Of a DNA stretch of 33,179 nt, positions 16,065 to 24,432 are shown piece by piece (positions within the stretch are counted from its first letter, which is position 1; each line of letters opens with the position of its first letter). Location: contig JAGWNK010000040.1 in the NCBI GenBank assembly GCA_028871345.1, positions 1-33,179 of the forward strand, given 5' to 3'. Made by a program: the position numbers and the translations under genes. Source of the stretch: Alphaproteobacteria bacterium. Its GTDB lineage: Bacteria > Pseudomonadota > Alphaproteobacteria > Micropepsales > Micropepsaceae. The notes under the pieces are model-generated. The model was not told where the DNA came from and made no database searches. It saw nothing but the letters and a program-made list of their open reading frames with translations.

Positions 16065-17231
16065 CTAGGACCGTTCGTTCCTGAATGGCATGGCCTGTAC
16101 CATCTCGGACACGTCCTCTTGTACCGCTATCCGCTCGATTCGAAGAAAATCCGCGACGGCTCGCCGCAGGCCTGAATGGGTAATGTAGTGAACGCTATAC
16201 GTTGGGGCAGGCCTGTAGCCCCTGAGGAGTTTGTGCTCACCTTGTACGCCCGCCTCAACTCTTGAGAATTTGTGGGCGATTGCATATTCGATGGCCTGAT
16301 AGTAGCAGGTCTCAAAGTGTAGGAAGGGCACAAACTCCGAGCACCCCCAGTGCCGTCCGTAAACGATTCCGTCCCCCAACAGGTTCAGCGCCGCCCCGAT
16401 GTAGTTCCGCCCCCGTCGCGCCATAATGAGCAAGATTTGCTTGCCCATGTTCTGGCCGATGCGACTGAAGAATTCGCGCGTGAGGTAGGGGCGACCCCAC
16501 TTTCTGCTGCCGGTGTCCATGTAGAAAGCGAAGAAGCGGTCCCAGTGTTTTTCGGTAAGGTCAGCGCCCGAAAGCCAATCGAATTCGATGCCCGCATTCT
16601 GAATGCTGATGCGTTCCTTCCGCAGGTTCTTGCGGCGGGCAGACGATAGATCACCGAGAAAGTCATCAAAGGTTCGGTATCCGCGGTTTTCCCAGTGGAA
16701 CTGCCGATCCGTGCGCTGCAAATAACCTGATTCTCCCGCCATCACCCATTCTTGTTCGGTAAGAAAAGTTATGTGCAATGATGAGATACCCAGCTGACGT
16801 GCGGTCGTCGCAGCTGCGCGCAGAAGCGCTGCGCCTGTCGCTGATTCGTTCACAGACGCCGTCAACAAGCGCCGCCCGGTAACCGGAGTGAATGGCACGC
16901 AGCCTTGCAGCTTCGGGTAATAGTTGCCGCCTGCTTTTTCGAGGGCCTCGGCCCACGCATGATCGAATACGTACTCGCCTTGCGAATGTGCCTTCAGATA
17001 CAGCGGCAGCAGACCCGCCACGCCTCCGTTATATTCGGCGACGAGGTGGAACGGCCTCCAACCTGCGGCGGCGACGGCGGAACCGGAAGCTTCCAGAGCG
17101 TCGAAAAATTCGTATTGCGTGAAAGGGTGTGGATACGGGGCACCGGTCGGATTTGCGCACGCGTTCCACGCAGTGTAACCGATCTCAGCCGCACTTCCCC
17201 GAATTCGCCACGTCAGATCGTCATTGGTCAC
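16065..17231 (-). CDS. FemAB-like/GNAT-fold acyltransferase (PF04339, COG3146)
   Basis: 388 residues. Matches the COG3146 family: AWNACANPTGAPYPHPFTQYEFFDALEASG, VAGLLPLYLKAHSQGEYVFDHAWA, GNYYPKLQGCVPFTPVTGRRLL, SSLHITFL, a basic SSARRKNLRKER helix, and the second GNAT half with YGRHWGCSEFVPFLHFETCYYQAIEYAI and EAGVQGEHKLLRGY. Substrate is unknown; the fold suggests transfer of an acyl or aminoacyl group, possibly peptidoglycan-related by analogy with FemAB. Start is a GTG overlapping the RidA stop (GTGA), so the two are translationally coupled. Confidence 0.85.
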   Translation of the reverse strand: MTNDDLTWRIRGSAAEIGYTAWNACANPTGAPYPHPFTQYEFFDALEASGSAVAAAGWRPFHLVAEYNGGVAGLLPLYLKAHSQGEYVFDHAWAEALEKAGGNYYPKLQGCVPFTPVTGRRLLTASVNESATGAALLRAAATTARQLGISSLHITFLTEQEWVMAGESGYLQRTDRQFHWENRGYRTFDDFLGDLSSARRKNLRKERISIQNAGIEFDWLSGADLTEKHWDRFFAFYMDTGSRKWGRPYLTREFFSRIGQNMGKQILLIMARRGRNYIGAALNLLGDGIVYGRHWGCSEFVPFLHFETCYYQAIEYAIAHKFSRVEAGVQGEHKLLRGYRPAPTYSVHYITHSGLRRAVADFLRIERIAVQEDVSEMVQAMPFRNERS

Positions 17232-17692
17232 GCGACTTCGAATATAGCTTCCGCTTCACAGGCAACGCCGCGGGGCAGGGAGCCGGCCCCTAAGGCCGCA
17301 CGTGCATGCTTCCCCGCGTCGCCGAAAACCTCAACGAGAAGGTCCGAAGCGCCATTGGCAACTTCCGGATGCTCGGTAAACTCAGGCCCCGCGTTGACAA
17401 AAACTGTCAGTTTCACGCAGCGTTTTACCCTGTCGAGGTCTCCACAAGCCGACCTCAACTGAGAAAGGATATTTATGGCGCAAAGTCGTGCGGCGGCTTT
17501 GCCGTCGCCCACCGACAGGCCGGCGCCAACAACGCCGACATATTTGAGACCTTCCGGTGAAGCAGTGATCTGACCCGACACGAAGATGAGATTGCCGCTT
17601 GTGACCGTGGGAACATAGCTTGCGACAGGTGTCGGCGGTTTGGGCAATTCGATAGATAAGTCCTTCAACCGAGCTTCGATCCGGCCAACCAT
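17228..17692 (-). CDS. RidA-family protein (YjgF/YER057c/UK114)
   Basis: 154 residues from ATG 17692, which has AGAGG about 6 nt upstream; a TTG at 17713 would add seven residues. Seen: TSGNLIFVSGQI, the central CAINILSQLRSACGDLDRVKRCVKLTVFVN, and HARAALGAGSLPRGVACEAEAI with the conserved Arg and Glu that act in enamine/imine hydrolysis in RidA. Family role: removes reactive 2-aminoacrylate-type imines made by PLP enzymes. This longer, about 155-residue subtype is often found beside COG3146 and HIT genes in alphaproteobacteria (from memory), as here. Confidence 0.87.
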   Translation of the reverse strand: MVGRIEARLKDLSIELPKPPTPVASYVPTVTSGNLIFVSGQITASPEGLKYVGVVGAGLSVGDGKAAARLCAINILSQLRSACGDLDRVKRCVKLTVFVNAGPEFTEHPEVANGASDLLVEVFGDAGKHARAALGAGSLPRGVACEAEAIFEVA

Positions 17693-17880
17693 AGAGCACC
17701 TCTTTTCTGCCAACCTACCTCGGATAGAGGCTGCTTGCGAAGCCCTTAGTTATGTGACGGGATAGTGTAGGGTCGGGCCCGCACGGCGCAGGCCTGAATT
17801 GATTCCCTGGGGCTCAAATGTCAACAACCAAGAGGTCGAGGTGGGGCTTCCCGCCCATAGACTTCAGGGTTGCGACGCCG

Positions 17881-18810
17881 TCATCTCGGCAGGCCGGCGT
17901 CGACTTCACTTTCTTGCCACAGCCATGCCGCGCCGCGCACGCCACTCGAGTCTCCGTGCTTGTTGCGGAGAATTGTCGTCGGTCCCTCCGGCGTAAAAGC
18001 GTATTTCTCGACGCGGCCTGGAAGCTCACTGTACAAGCCATCGATGTTTGACAATCCCCCACCGACGACAATTGCGTCGGGGTCCAGAATGCTCACAAGT
18101 GTGGCGATAGATCGTGCCAGGCGATCGTAGAATTTCTGCATCTCTTCGGACGCGATCGGATCGCCCGCCGCAGCCAAGTGGACGATTTCTGGGACGGAAA
18201 GGCGGTTGCTCGCGCGGGCTTCGTAAAGTGAAACCAATGCCGGCCCACTGCACCAACTCTCGATGCAGCCACGTCGACCACAATAACAGCGGGGTGCACG
18301 ATCTGTTTCTTCGGATCCCTTCGGCGAGGGCAGCGGCGTATGCCCCCATTCGCCAGCGATGCCGTGGGCTCCCGACAGGACGCGCCCGCCCACGCAGATC
18401 CCGCCCCCGACACCAGTACCGAGGATGGCGCCGAAAACGACGTCCATGCCTGCGCCGGCTCCGTCGGCGGCCTCTGACAATGCAAAACAGTTTGCGTCAT
18501 TTTCGACGCGCACGATGCGGTGCAGCTCGGCGCCGAGGTCCTTGTCCAGCGGGTGACCGATCAGTCGTGTTGAATTGGCGTTCTTGACCAATCCCGTCTT
18601 GCGGCTAATTGCGCCGGGTATCGCGACCCCGACACTGCCTTGGCGGCTCAGTTTCCTCTCTGTTGAGATGACCAACTCGCGGATGGCGCGAACGGTGTCA
18701 TCATAGTTCGTCTGAGGCGTGGCCACCCTCTCTCGCAGAAGGACCTTGCCCCCGGTATCCAGAGCAAGGATTTCGATTTTTGTTCCGCCAAGATCAATCC
18801 CAAGACGCAT
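17881..18810 (-). CDS. ROK-family sugar kinase (fructokinase/glucokinase-like)
   Basis: 309 residues starting MRLGIDLGGTKIEI; the longer in-frame extension upstream is rejected because this is the canonical start. Seen: the DLGGTK phosphate loop, VAIPGAIS, VENDANCFALSEA with the catalytic Asp region, GTGVGGGICVGGRV, the HIAGEWGH-like segment (HGIAGEWGHTPLP) and the zinc motif CYCGRRGCIES of ROK proteins. No DNA-binding HTH, so it is a kinase and not a repressor. The sequence resembles fructokinase (Mak-type), but glucose or other hexoses are possible. A near-perfect palindrome lies about 80 nt upstream and may be its operator. Confidence 0.88.
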   Translation of the reverse strand: MRLGIDLGGTKIEILALDTGGKVLLRERVATPQTNYDDTVRAIRELVISTERKLSRQGSVGVAIPGAISRKTGLVKNANSTRLIGHPLDKDLGAELHRIVRVENDANCFALSEAADGAGAGMDVVFGAILGTGVGGGICVGGRVLSGAHGIAGEWGHTPLPSPKGSEETDRAPRCYCGRRGCIESWCSGPALVSLYEARASNRLSVPEIVHLAAAGDPIASEEMQKFYDRLARSIATLVSILDPDAIVVGGGLSNIDGLYSELPGRVEKYAFTPEGPTTILRNKHGDSSGVRGAAWLWQESEVDAGLPR

Positions 18811-19171
18811 AGGTGACAAACCCGTTGTTGCAAAGTTTCCCGCTCGGACACAGCGGCGCCCGCTGTCCTCACGCCCAAGAATGCGCACGAATTGACAGCG
18901 CTATCAATTCTGTCGTGCGTAGAAGATGGACCGAATCCCCTCGGTGCTTGACGCAACCATGCTGCACCTGCGAGACAAGCACCAGAGGGGCAAGAAATGC
19001 AACTATTCAGCGCATCTGGAAGCATCGGCGATCAGCCTAGACGTCGTGTCCTCATCGGGGCCTACACAGCAATAGCTGAAATTGCGCCTCACTAGGAGCG
19101 GGAAACTCCGAGACGTCTTCGGGCCTCGGGGCGGTGGCTTATGGCCCTGCGGGGGGCTGTCCTGTGGCGCC
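18811..19171. other. 361-bp gap between the ROK kinase and DUF3572 genes
   Basis: Holds the palindrome at 18884-18919. Just to its right, a forward 49-codon frame (ATG 18926 to TAG 19075, MDRIPSVLDATMLHLRDKHQ at the start) is open, but it has no good ribosome site and no family I recognise. Nothing else stands out. Confidence 0.4.
18884..18919. promoter_or_regulatory. LacI-type palindromic operator candidate upstream of the ROK kinase
   Basis: GAATTGACAGCGCTATCAAT continued by TC (18889-18910) is a 22-bp palindrome with a single mismatched pair, centred on AGCGCT, the centre typical of LacI-family operators. Outside it, CGCACGA (18884-18890) and TCGTGCG (18913-18919) form a second, slightly offset inverted repeat. 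It sits 79 bp upstream of the ROK kinase ATG. No LacI-type gene is in the window. Confidence 0.5.
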
Positions 19172-19432
19172 TTAGGTTTCGCCCAGGATCTGGCTGGCCA
19201 CATGAATGTCGCGCGGATCAAGGCGCTGGCTTCGGCAAAACTCCATCAAGGGGGCGTCGTCGGCAAGCAGAAAATCCAGCGCGGCGCGAAGGGTTGCCGG
19301 ATTGTCTGCTTGCTCTCGCAGTACGGCCGGTTCAAGACCCGACTTGAACAGGAACTTGCTCAGCAGCTCGACGTTGCCGGCAATGAAACCCAGCGCATCC
19401 AGCCCGATCGTTTCGGCTGCATCGGGGCTCAT
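19172..19432 (-). CDS. DUF3572 family protein
   Basis: 86 residues from ATG 19432 (MSPDAAETIGLDALGFIAGN); a start further upstream at 19525 is possible but would give an atypical N terminus. Small helical protein with the family pattern LDALGFIAGNVELLSKFL, then SGLEPAVLREQADNPATLRAALDFLLADDAPLMEFC and a short C-terminal helix. Function unknown. Its divergent position beside divK is conserved in alphaproteobacteria, which supports the assignment. Confidence 0.75.
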   Translation of the reverse strand: MSPDAAETIGLDALGFIAGNVELLSKFLFKSGLEPAVLREQADNPATLRAALDFLLADDAPLMEFCRSQRLDPRDIHVASQILGET

Positions 19433-19636
19433 CACACGCTTCAATGGGGCCCCCTGTTCTAGCCAAGATGACCGATTTATGCGGAATTCCGCTGGAAGTT
19501 TGTCGGCGCGATACGGCACCGTCAAGGGAGCGTTAAGACATACAAACTAATACTACGCAAAGCCGGGGTGGTCGAATCGGCTCGGCGTGGTCCGGGAGCC
19601 TTGAACCTCAGGCGGCGGACTGTGGAGAGTCACATC

Positions 19637-20011
19637 ATGGATGCCAAGGCCAAAACGGTCCTGATCGTGGAAGACAACGAGCTCAATATGAAGCTCTTCC
19701 ATGACCTTCTTGACGCTCACGGCTACAACATCCTCCAGACCAAAGACGGCATGGAGGCGCTGGACATAGCGCGAGAGCATCGTCCCGACCTGATTTTGAT
19801 GGATATCCAGCTCCCGGAAGTCTCTGGGCTGGAAGTCACGAAATGGCTGAAGGAAGACGACACGCTCAAAGCAATCCCCGTCGTTGCTGTGACCGCCTTC
19901 GCAATGAAAGGCGACGAGGAAGTCATTCGCCAGGGTGGGTGCGAGGCGTACATTTCAAAACCGATTTCGGTCACCAGCTTCCTCGACACCGTGCGCCGGT
20001 TTATCGGATAG
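19637..20011 (+). CDS. divK: Cell-cycle response regulator DivK
   Basis: 124 residues, a lone receiver domain. Acidic pocket [15 protein letters not shown], phosphoacceptor Asp56 in [13 protein letters not shown], Thr87 in VTAFAM and Lys108 in ISKPIS. These sequences closely follow Caulobacter DivK, which is phosphorylated by DivJ and PleC, and in turn acts on DivL/CckA to tune CtrA. Start at ATG 19637, with GGAG about 10 nt upstream; the open frame further left is not needed. Only 7 nt separate it from pleD, so both are read together. Confidence 0.93.
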   Translation: MDAKAKTVLIVEDNELNMKLFHDLLDAHGYNILQTKDGMEALDIAREHRPDLILMDIQLPEVSGLEVTKWLKEDDTLKAIPVVAVTAFAMKGDEEVIRQGGCEAYISKPISVTSFLDTVRRFIG

Positions 20012-20018
20012 CAAGACC

Positions 20019-21386
20019 ATGACGGCGCGCGTATTAGTCGTCGATGACATCCTGTCAAACGTCAAGCTGCTCGAAGCCAAACTGACCACTGAATACTTTG
20101 AGGTCGTGACGGCGTACTCCGGCATTGAGGCTCTCGCCAAGATGGAGGAGTGCGATCCCGATATCGTCCTGCTGGACGTCATGATGCCGGGAATGGATGG
20201 CTTTGAGGTTTGCCGACGCATCAAGGCCAACCCCAAGACGGCGCACGTGCCCGTTATCATGGTAACAGCACTCGATCAGTCGATCGATCGCGTCACTGGC
20301 CTGGATGCTGGCGCCGACGACTTTCTGACAAAGCCCGTGGATGATGCCGCCCTGTTCGCACGCGTGCGCTCGCTGGTCCGCTTGAAGATGATGACAGACG
20401 AGTTGCGGATGCGTGAAACAACCGGACAGAGCATGGGCCTGCTTGACCCGGCTTCAACGCTTGTAGACGCCAGCGTTTCCGGGCGCATTCTCATCATCGA
20501 AGACCGATCGGAGTCGGCGGCATGGTTCAGGAGCGCGCTCGAGCCGGCGAATAGCGCGTCGGCCGTGGATACATTCGAAGAGGCCCTGGTGCGCGTGCGC
20601 GGCGGGGATTTCGACTTGATCATTGTGAGCCTCGGAATGCGCGGCTTCGACGGCCTCAGATTGTGCTCCCAGCTTCGCTCCTTGCCCGAAGGCAGGAATG
20701 TACCGATTTTGGTGGTCGTCAGCGACGGTGACCGCCGTAAGCTCAATCAGGCGCTCGAGATGGGCGTCAACGACTACCTGACAAGGCCTGTGGACAAGAA
20801 TGAGCTCGTGGCACGTGTCCGCACACAGCTTCGCAAGAAACGCTATGCCGACATGCTCCGCCACAATGTGCAGCTCAGTCTTGAAATGGCCATCACCGAT
20901 CAACTTACGGGCCTGCACAATCGCCGCTACATGAGCCGGCACCTGGATAATCTGCTGCTTCAATCGAGCAAGTCCGGCAAGCCGGTTGCCTTCGTCATCA
21001 TGGATATTGATTTCTTCAAGTTGGTGAACGACACGCATGGGCATGACGTCGGCGACGAGGTCTTGCGGGAGTTTTCCCGTCGTATCGCTGCCAACGTACG
21101 AGGAATTGACCTGGCCTGCCGCTACGGTGGGGAGGAATTCGTGGTCGTCATGCCGGACACGGACGTCGCTTACGCGTACGCCGTCGCGGAGCGACTCAGA
21201 AGAAGCATCGAGACGACACCGATCGACATCAGTCGTCCGCCGGACAAATTGAACATCACGATTTCTATAGGCATAGCGGGTTCCGGTGCGCAGGACACGG
21301 CAGACGCCCTCCTGCATCGCGCCGATCAGGCTCTCTATCGCGCAAAGAAGTCGGGGCGAAACCGCGTCGTCGCGGACGCCGCCTGA
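20019..21386 (+). CDS. pleD: PleD-type diguanylate cyclase response regulator
   Basis: 455 residues, family length. First receiver (about 1-120): VVDD, Asp53 in LLDVMMPGMDG and Lys105 in LTKPVD. Second receiver (about 155-275) has lost the phosphoacceptor (Ser204 in IIVSLGMRG) and serves as the dimer adaptor, as in the Caulobacter protein. The GGDEF domain (about 290-455) has LTGLHNRRY, DIDFFKLVNDTHGHDVGD and the active-site GGEEF at 370-374. The RGID motif at 361-364 is an intact inhibitory I-site (RxxD), so product feedback is expected. Makes cyclic-di-GMP; in relatives controls the motile-to-sessile transition. Coupled to divK by a 7-nt gap. Confidence 0.95.
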   Translation: MTARVLVVDDILSNVKLLEAKLTTEYFEVVTAYSGIEALAKMEECDPDIVLLDVMMPGMDGFEVCRRIKANPKTAHVPVIMVTALDQSIDRVTGLDAGADDFLTKPVDDAALFARVRSLVRLKMMTDELRMRETTGQSMGLLDPASTLVDASVSGRILIIEDRSESAAWFRSALEPANSASAVDTFEEALVRVRGGDFDLIIVSLGMRGFDGLRLCSQLRSLPEGRNVPILVVVSDGDRRKLNQALEMGVNDYLTRPVDKNELVARVRTQLRKKRYADMLRHNVQLSLEMAITDQLTGLHNRRYMSRHLDNLLLQSSKSGKPVAFVIMDIDFFKLVNDTHGHDVGDEVLREFSRRIAANVRGIDLACRYGGEEFVVVMPDTDVAYAYAVAERLRRSIETTPIDISRPPDKLNITISIGIAGSGAQDTADALLHRADQALYRAKKSGRNRVVADAA

Positions 21387-21390
21387 CGGG

Positions 21391-21801
21391 TTACTTGCCT
21401 TTGAATGCGGTCTTCTGCGCGGGTTGACGCACAATGATCTGCGCTGTGACCGAGTTTGTCTCTGAAACCACTTTCACCTGGGTTACGGCGTAGCGCGGCA
21501 GCCGCGCCCTCAGCCTTACTGTCACAGGCAGGACAGACTGTGCGACGACCGCTTCATTCCGGGGCGGGGTTGCCATGAAGTCCGCGGTAACTTCGTGTAC
21601 CTCCAATCCAGGTGAGTCCCGCAACGTCAATCTTGGTCGTTCCCAGCCGCCGGTGCGAACGGCCCCCTTGGCAACGATCATGAGGTGATGGCCGACGATC
21701 TCCGCAGTTGCCTCGTCAACCCGGTAAATCAATTTCGGCGATGCAGTCGAAGCTGCCGTGAAGGAAATCAATAAACATGCGATCGCTGCATGGGCTCGCA
21801 T
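21391..21801 (-). CDS. Secreted protein of unknown function
   Basis: 136 residues. An N-terminal signal peptide is likely (MRAHAAIACLLISFTAASTA, cleavage after ALA-like TAS). The mature part is rich in beta-strand patterns (AEIVGHHLMIVAKGAVRTGGW, LPVTVRLRARLPRYAVTQVKVV, SVTAQIIV) with no cysteines. I do not recognise a family. It converges on pleD with only 4 nt between the stop codons, and is not evidently linked to it. The gene has normal codon use and a plausible start, so it is probably real. Confidence 0.65.
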   Translation of the reverse strand: MRAHAAIACLLISFTAASTASPKLIYRVDEATAEIVGHHLMIVAKGAVRTGGWERPRLTLRDSPGLEVHEVTADFMATPPRNEAVVAQSVLPVTVRLRARLPRYAVTQVKVVSETNSVTAQIIVRQPAQKTAFKGK

Positions 21802-21872
21802 ATTCGTTCCGATCGTAGTCTGGTAATTTTGACGTAAGGCTACGCAAAAATTGCGGCAGATTGAGGACGCGG

Positions 21873-22985
21873 ATGGGACCGCTCAAGGGCATCAGGATTG
21901 TGGAGTTCGCGGGACTTGGTCCCGGGCCATTTGCGGCCATGCTTTTTGCGGACATGGGGGCCGACGTTCTGCGCATAGATCGCAAAGGCGCCGGCAACAT
22001 AACAGGTACCGACATTCTGAACCGCGGTCGCCAGACGGTGGCACTTGACCTGAAGAACGCCAACGCCGTGGAAGCGGTACTCAAGTTGGTCGAAAGGGCG
22101 GACGGCCTGATAGAAGGCTTCAGGCCGGGCGTAATGGAGCGTTTGGGACTGGGGCCCGACCATTGCCTGAATCGGAATCGGTGTCTCGTTTACGGCCGCA
22201 TGACGGGCTGGGGACAAACGGGTCCGCTCGCGCAGAGCGCCGGTCACGACATCAACTACATCGCATTGTCTGGCGCACTCCACGCCATTGGCGAAAGAGG
22301 CGGCCGGCCCATTCCGCCGCTTAGCTTGGTCGGTGATTTTGCAGGCGGCGCACTGTTTTTGGCGTTCGGAATGATTAGTGCAATGCTGGAAGCGCGCACT
22401 TCGGGAATCGGCCAAATCGTGGATGCCGCCATGCTGGAAGGAGCGATATCCGTGATGTCGGTGTTCTACTCGTTAGCAGCAGCGGGGTTCTGGACCGACG
22501 AGCGCGGCAGCAATCTTCTGGACGGAGGAGCCCATTTCTACGGGACGTACGAGACAGCGGACAATAAGTGGATTGCGCTCGGGCCCTTGGAACCTTCGTT
22601 TTACAGGGAGATGCTGGTGCTGCTTGATATTGATGACCCGGCCTTTGCAGCCCAAATGGATCGATCGCAATGGCCGCGTCTGCAGAACAAAGTTGCCGCA
22701 GTGGTCAAAGGCAAGACAAGGGACGAATGGGATGCCGTGTTCGCCGGCAGTGACGCTTGCTACGCGCCTGTTCTCTCAATGACCGAGGCGCCAGACCATC
22801 CCCAGAACCTGGCTCGCGGCAACTTCATCGAGTTGAACGGCATCGTCCAACCAGCACCTACGCCGCGTTTCTCGCGGACGCCGGCAAGCGTGCCCGTACC
22901 GCCGACGACTGCGGAAACTGCCTTGGCCTCATGGGGGTTCACCACTGCCGAGATCGCCGCGCTGCGGGCAAGTGACGCTCTCTGA
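21873..22985 (+). CDS. CaiB/BaiF-family enzyme, alpha-methylacyl-CoA racemase-like
   Basis: 370 residues from ATG 21873 ([20 protein letters not shown]); a TTG at 21861 adds four residues. The sequence matches alpha-methylacyl-CoA racemase (Amacr/MCR) better than CoA transferases of the same fold: His125 in AGHDINY and Asp155 in GDFAGGA are the acid/base pair and align by position with His126 and Asp156 of the Mycobacterium enzyme. [27 protein letters not shown] is also typical. Likely reaction: interconversion of (R)- and (S)-2-methylacyl-CoA in branched-chain or isoprenoid acid breakdown. It converges on xth with 2 nt between the stops. Confidence 0.88.
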   Translation: MGPLKGIRIVEFAGLGPGPFAAMLFADMGADVLRIDRKGAGNITGTDILNRGRQTVALDLKNANAVEAVLKLVERADGLIEGFRPGVMERLGLGPDHCLNRNRCLVYGRMTGWGQTGPLAQSAGHDINYIALSGALHAIGERGGRPIPPLSLVGDFAGGALFLAFGMISAMLEARTSGIGQIVDAAMLEGAISVMSVFYSLAAAGFWTDERGSNLLDGGAHFYGTYETADNKWIALGPLEPSFYREMLVLLDIDDPAFAAQMDRSQWPRLQNKVAAVVKGKTRDEWDAVFAGSDACYAPVLSMTEAPDHPQNLARGNFIELNGIVQPAPTPRFSRTPASVPVPPTTAETALASWGFTTAEIAALRASDAL

Positions 22986-22987
22986 TC

Positions 22988-23770
22988 CTAGAGTTCCAGC
23001 TCGCACCAGACGGGCACGTGGTCGGAAGGCTTTTCACGACCGCGTATGTGCTTATCGATAGCGCAGGTCTTCAGGCAATCAGTTGCGCGGGGGGTGAGGA
23101 GGATGTGGTCAATACGGATTCCATGGTCCTTCTGCCAGGAGCCTGCTTGATAGTCCCAGAACGTGAACTGATGCGTCTGGGTATTGCAGGTTCGGAAGGC
23201 ATCGGTATAGCCCTCGTGCTCGATACGGCGCAAAGCGGCACGAGACTCCGGCTGAAACAGCGCGTCGTTGACCCAGGCTGCGGGGTCATGACAATCCTCC
23301 GACGACGGGATGACATTGAAGTCTCCCATGAAAGCGGCGGCTTCTTCCTGCTTCAAAATCTGCTTGGCTCTTGCAGTCAGCCGTTCGAGCCAACGCAGCT
23401 TGTAGTCGAATTTGTTCGACCCGACCGGATTGCCATTGGGTGCATACACGGAGGCCATTCTAATGACACCTGTGCCACATGTGACGGCGGCCTCCAAATA
23501 GCGGGCATGGTCGTCGTCATCGCAGCCGGGCAGGCCAGCAGCAACGTCCTCGAGGGGGCGCTTGGACAGAATGGCCACGCCATTATAGGTCTTTTGCCCA
23601 TGTATGGCGCAATTGTAGCCCAAGTCCTCGAACACTGACCTGGGAAAGGCTTCGTTCGCGCACTTTATTTCCTGCAAACAGAGCACATCCGGCGCAGCTT
23701 CAGATATCCATAGCCGAATTGCCTCGATGCGTGCCTTGACGGAATTCACGTTCCAGGTGGCGATTTTCAT
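22988..23770 (-). CDS. xth: Exodeoxyribonuclease III
   Basis: 260 residues from ATG 23770, giving the canonical MKIATWNVNSVKAR; the longer frame upstream is not part of the protein. Metal and catalytic residues are in place: Asn7 in WNVNS, Glu in LQEIKC, Tyr in VYAPNG, Asp and Asn in GDFNVIP, and the final SDHVPV His. Role: AP endonuclease and 3'-5' exonuclease in base excision repair. The HGIRIDHILLTP strand before the end is also conserved. Confidence 0.94.
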   Translation of the reverse strand: MKIATWNVNSVKARIEAIRLWISEAAPDVLCLQEIKCANEAFPRSVFEDLGYNCAIHGQKTYNGVAILSKRPLEDVAAGLPGCDDDDHARYLEAAVTCGTGVIRMASVYAPNGNPVGSNKFDYKLRWLERLTARAKQILKQEEAAAFMGDFNVIPSSEDCHDPAAWVNDALFQPESRAALRRIEHEGYTDAFRTCNTQTHQFTFWDYQAGSWQKDHGIRIDHILLTPRATDCLKTCAIDKHIRGREKPSDHVPVWCELEL

Positions 23771-23802
23771 GGGTTCACCGCTGAGGGACGACGAGGGGTA
23801 GG

Positions 23803-23988
23803 CTAACGCTGCAAATCTCCGACTGGGGCGCAAGTGCGGTGGCCTGCGGCAAAGCAATCTTCCTGGCGAATGCCTTCCCTGAATGTCAGCAACACGAGCA
23901 CCGCACTCACGACCAATACTAGAACGGCAATTCCGGCAATGAAATTGATCTTCTGCCGATGTTCGTAATCTCTTGGCGAAGTGCTCAT
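23803..23988 (-). CDS. Small single-pass membrane protein of unknown function
   Basis: 61 residues from ATG 23988 (MSTSPRDYEHRQKINFIAGI). A polar basic N terminus is followed by a clear transmembrane helix (about residues 15-37, FIAGIAVLVLVVSAVLVLLTF) and a short tail with two cysteines (EDCFAAGHRTCAP) that would be outside the membrane if the N terminus is in. The longer open frame upstream overlaps erpA. Lies between xth and erpA on the same strand. Family unknown. Confidence 0.6.
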   Translation of the reverse strand: MSTSPRDYEHRQKINFIAGIAVLVLVVSAVLVLLTFREGIRQEDCFAAGHRTCAPVGDLQR

Positions 23989-24043
23989 GTCGGAATACTT
24001 GGCTCGGTCGCCGGCGGGTCGGTGCCCATTCGCGCCGGCTCCT

Positions 24044-24388
24044 TCAGCCAACGGAAAAACTGGTGCCGCATCCGCAAGAAGCAGTGGCGTTCGGGTTGTT
24101 GACCTTGAACGAGGCGCCAATCAGGTCATCGACGTAGTCGATTTCCGCGCCTTTGAGGAACTCCAGCGACGTCGAATCGATAAGAACTGTGATGCCACCT
24201 TCCTCGATCGCGTGGTCGTCACCCGAAGGTGTGTCATCAAGGACAAAGTTGTACTGAAAACCGGAACACCCCCCGCCGGTGACGGAAAGGCGCAGCATCA
24301 TCGGTTGGGGCTCCGTCGCGACAATCTCGGCAATGCGCCTGGCAGCTCGCGGCGAAATCCTTACGGTCTGGGCGGTTTGGGTGGCCAT
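24044..24388 (-). CDS. erpA: Iron-sulfur cluster insertion protein ErpA
   Basis: 114 residues starting MATQTAQTVRISPRAARRIA; ATG 24388 is chosen because AGGA lies about 5 nt upstream, though ATG 24394 adds only MS. A-type carrier fold: LRLSVTGGGCSGFQYNFVLDD with the first Cys, and ASCGCGTSFSV with the other two Cys that hold the cluster. GGITVLIDSTSLEFLKGAEIDYVDDLIG is also typical. ErpA in alphaproteobacteria usually lies divergent from dgt, as here, and delivers Fe-S clusters to respiratory and isoprenoid enzymes. Confidence 0.92.
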   Translation of the reverse strand: MATQTAQTVRISPRAARRIAEIVATEPQPMMLRLSVTGGGCSGFQYNFVLDDTPSGDDHAIEEGGITVLIDSTSLEFLKGAEIDYVDDLIGASFKVNNPNATASCGCGTSFSVG

Positions 24389-24432
24389 AGACATCCTGCC
24401 ATAATTCTACCGAGTCTGATGTAGTGTTGGAA

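Noticed and set aside
20600..20660. Loss of the phosphoacceptor Asp in the second PleD receiver
   Set aside because: This is the normal state in PleD proteins, where the second receiver is an adaptor, so it is not a defect.
20454..21434. Reverse-strand frame (326 codons) opposite pleD
   Set aside because: pleD motifs are intact on the forward strand over the whole stretch; the reverse product is a low-quality shadow.
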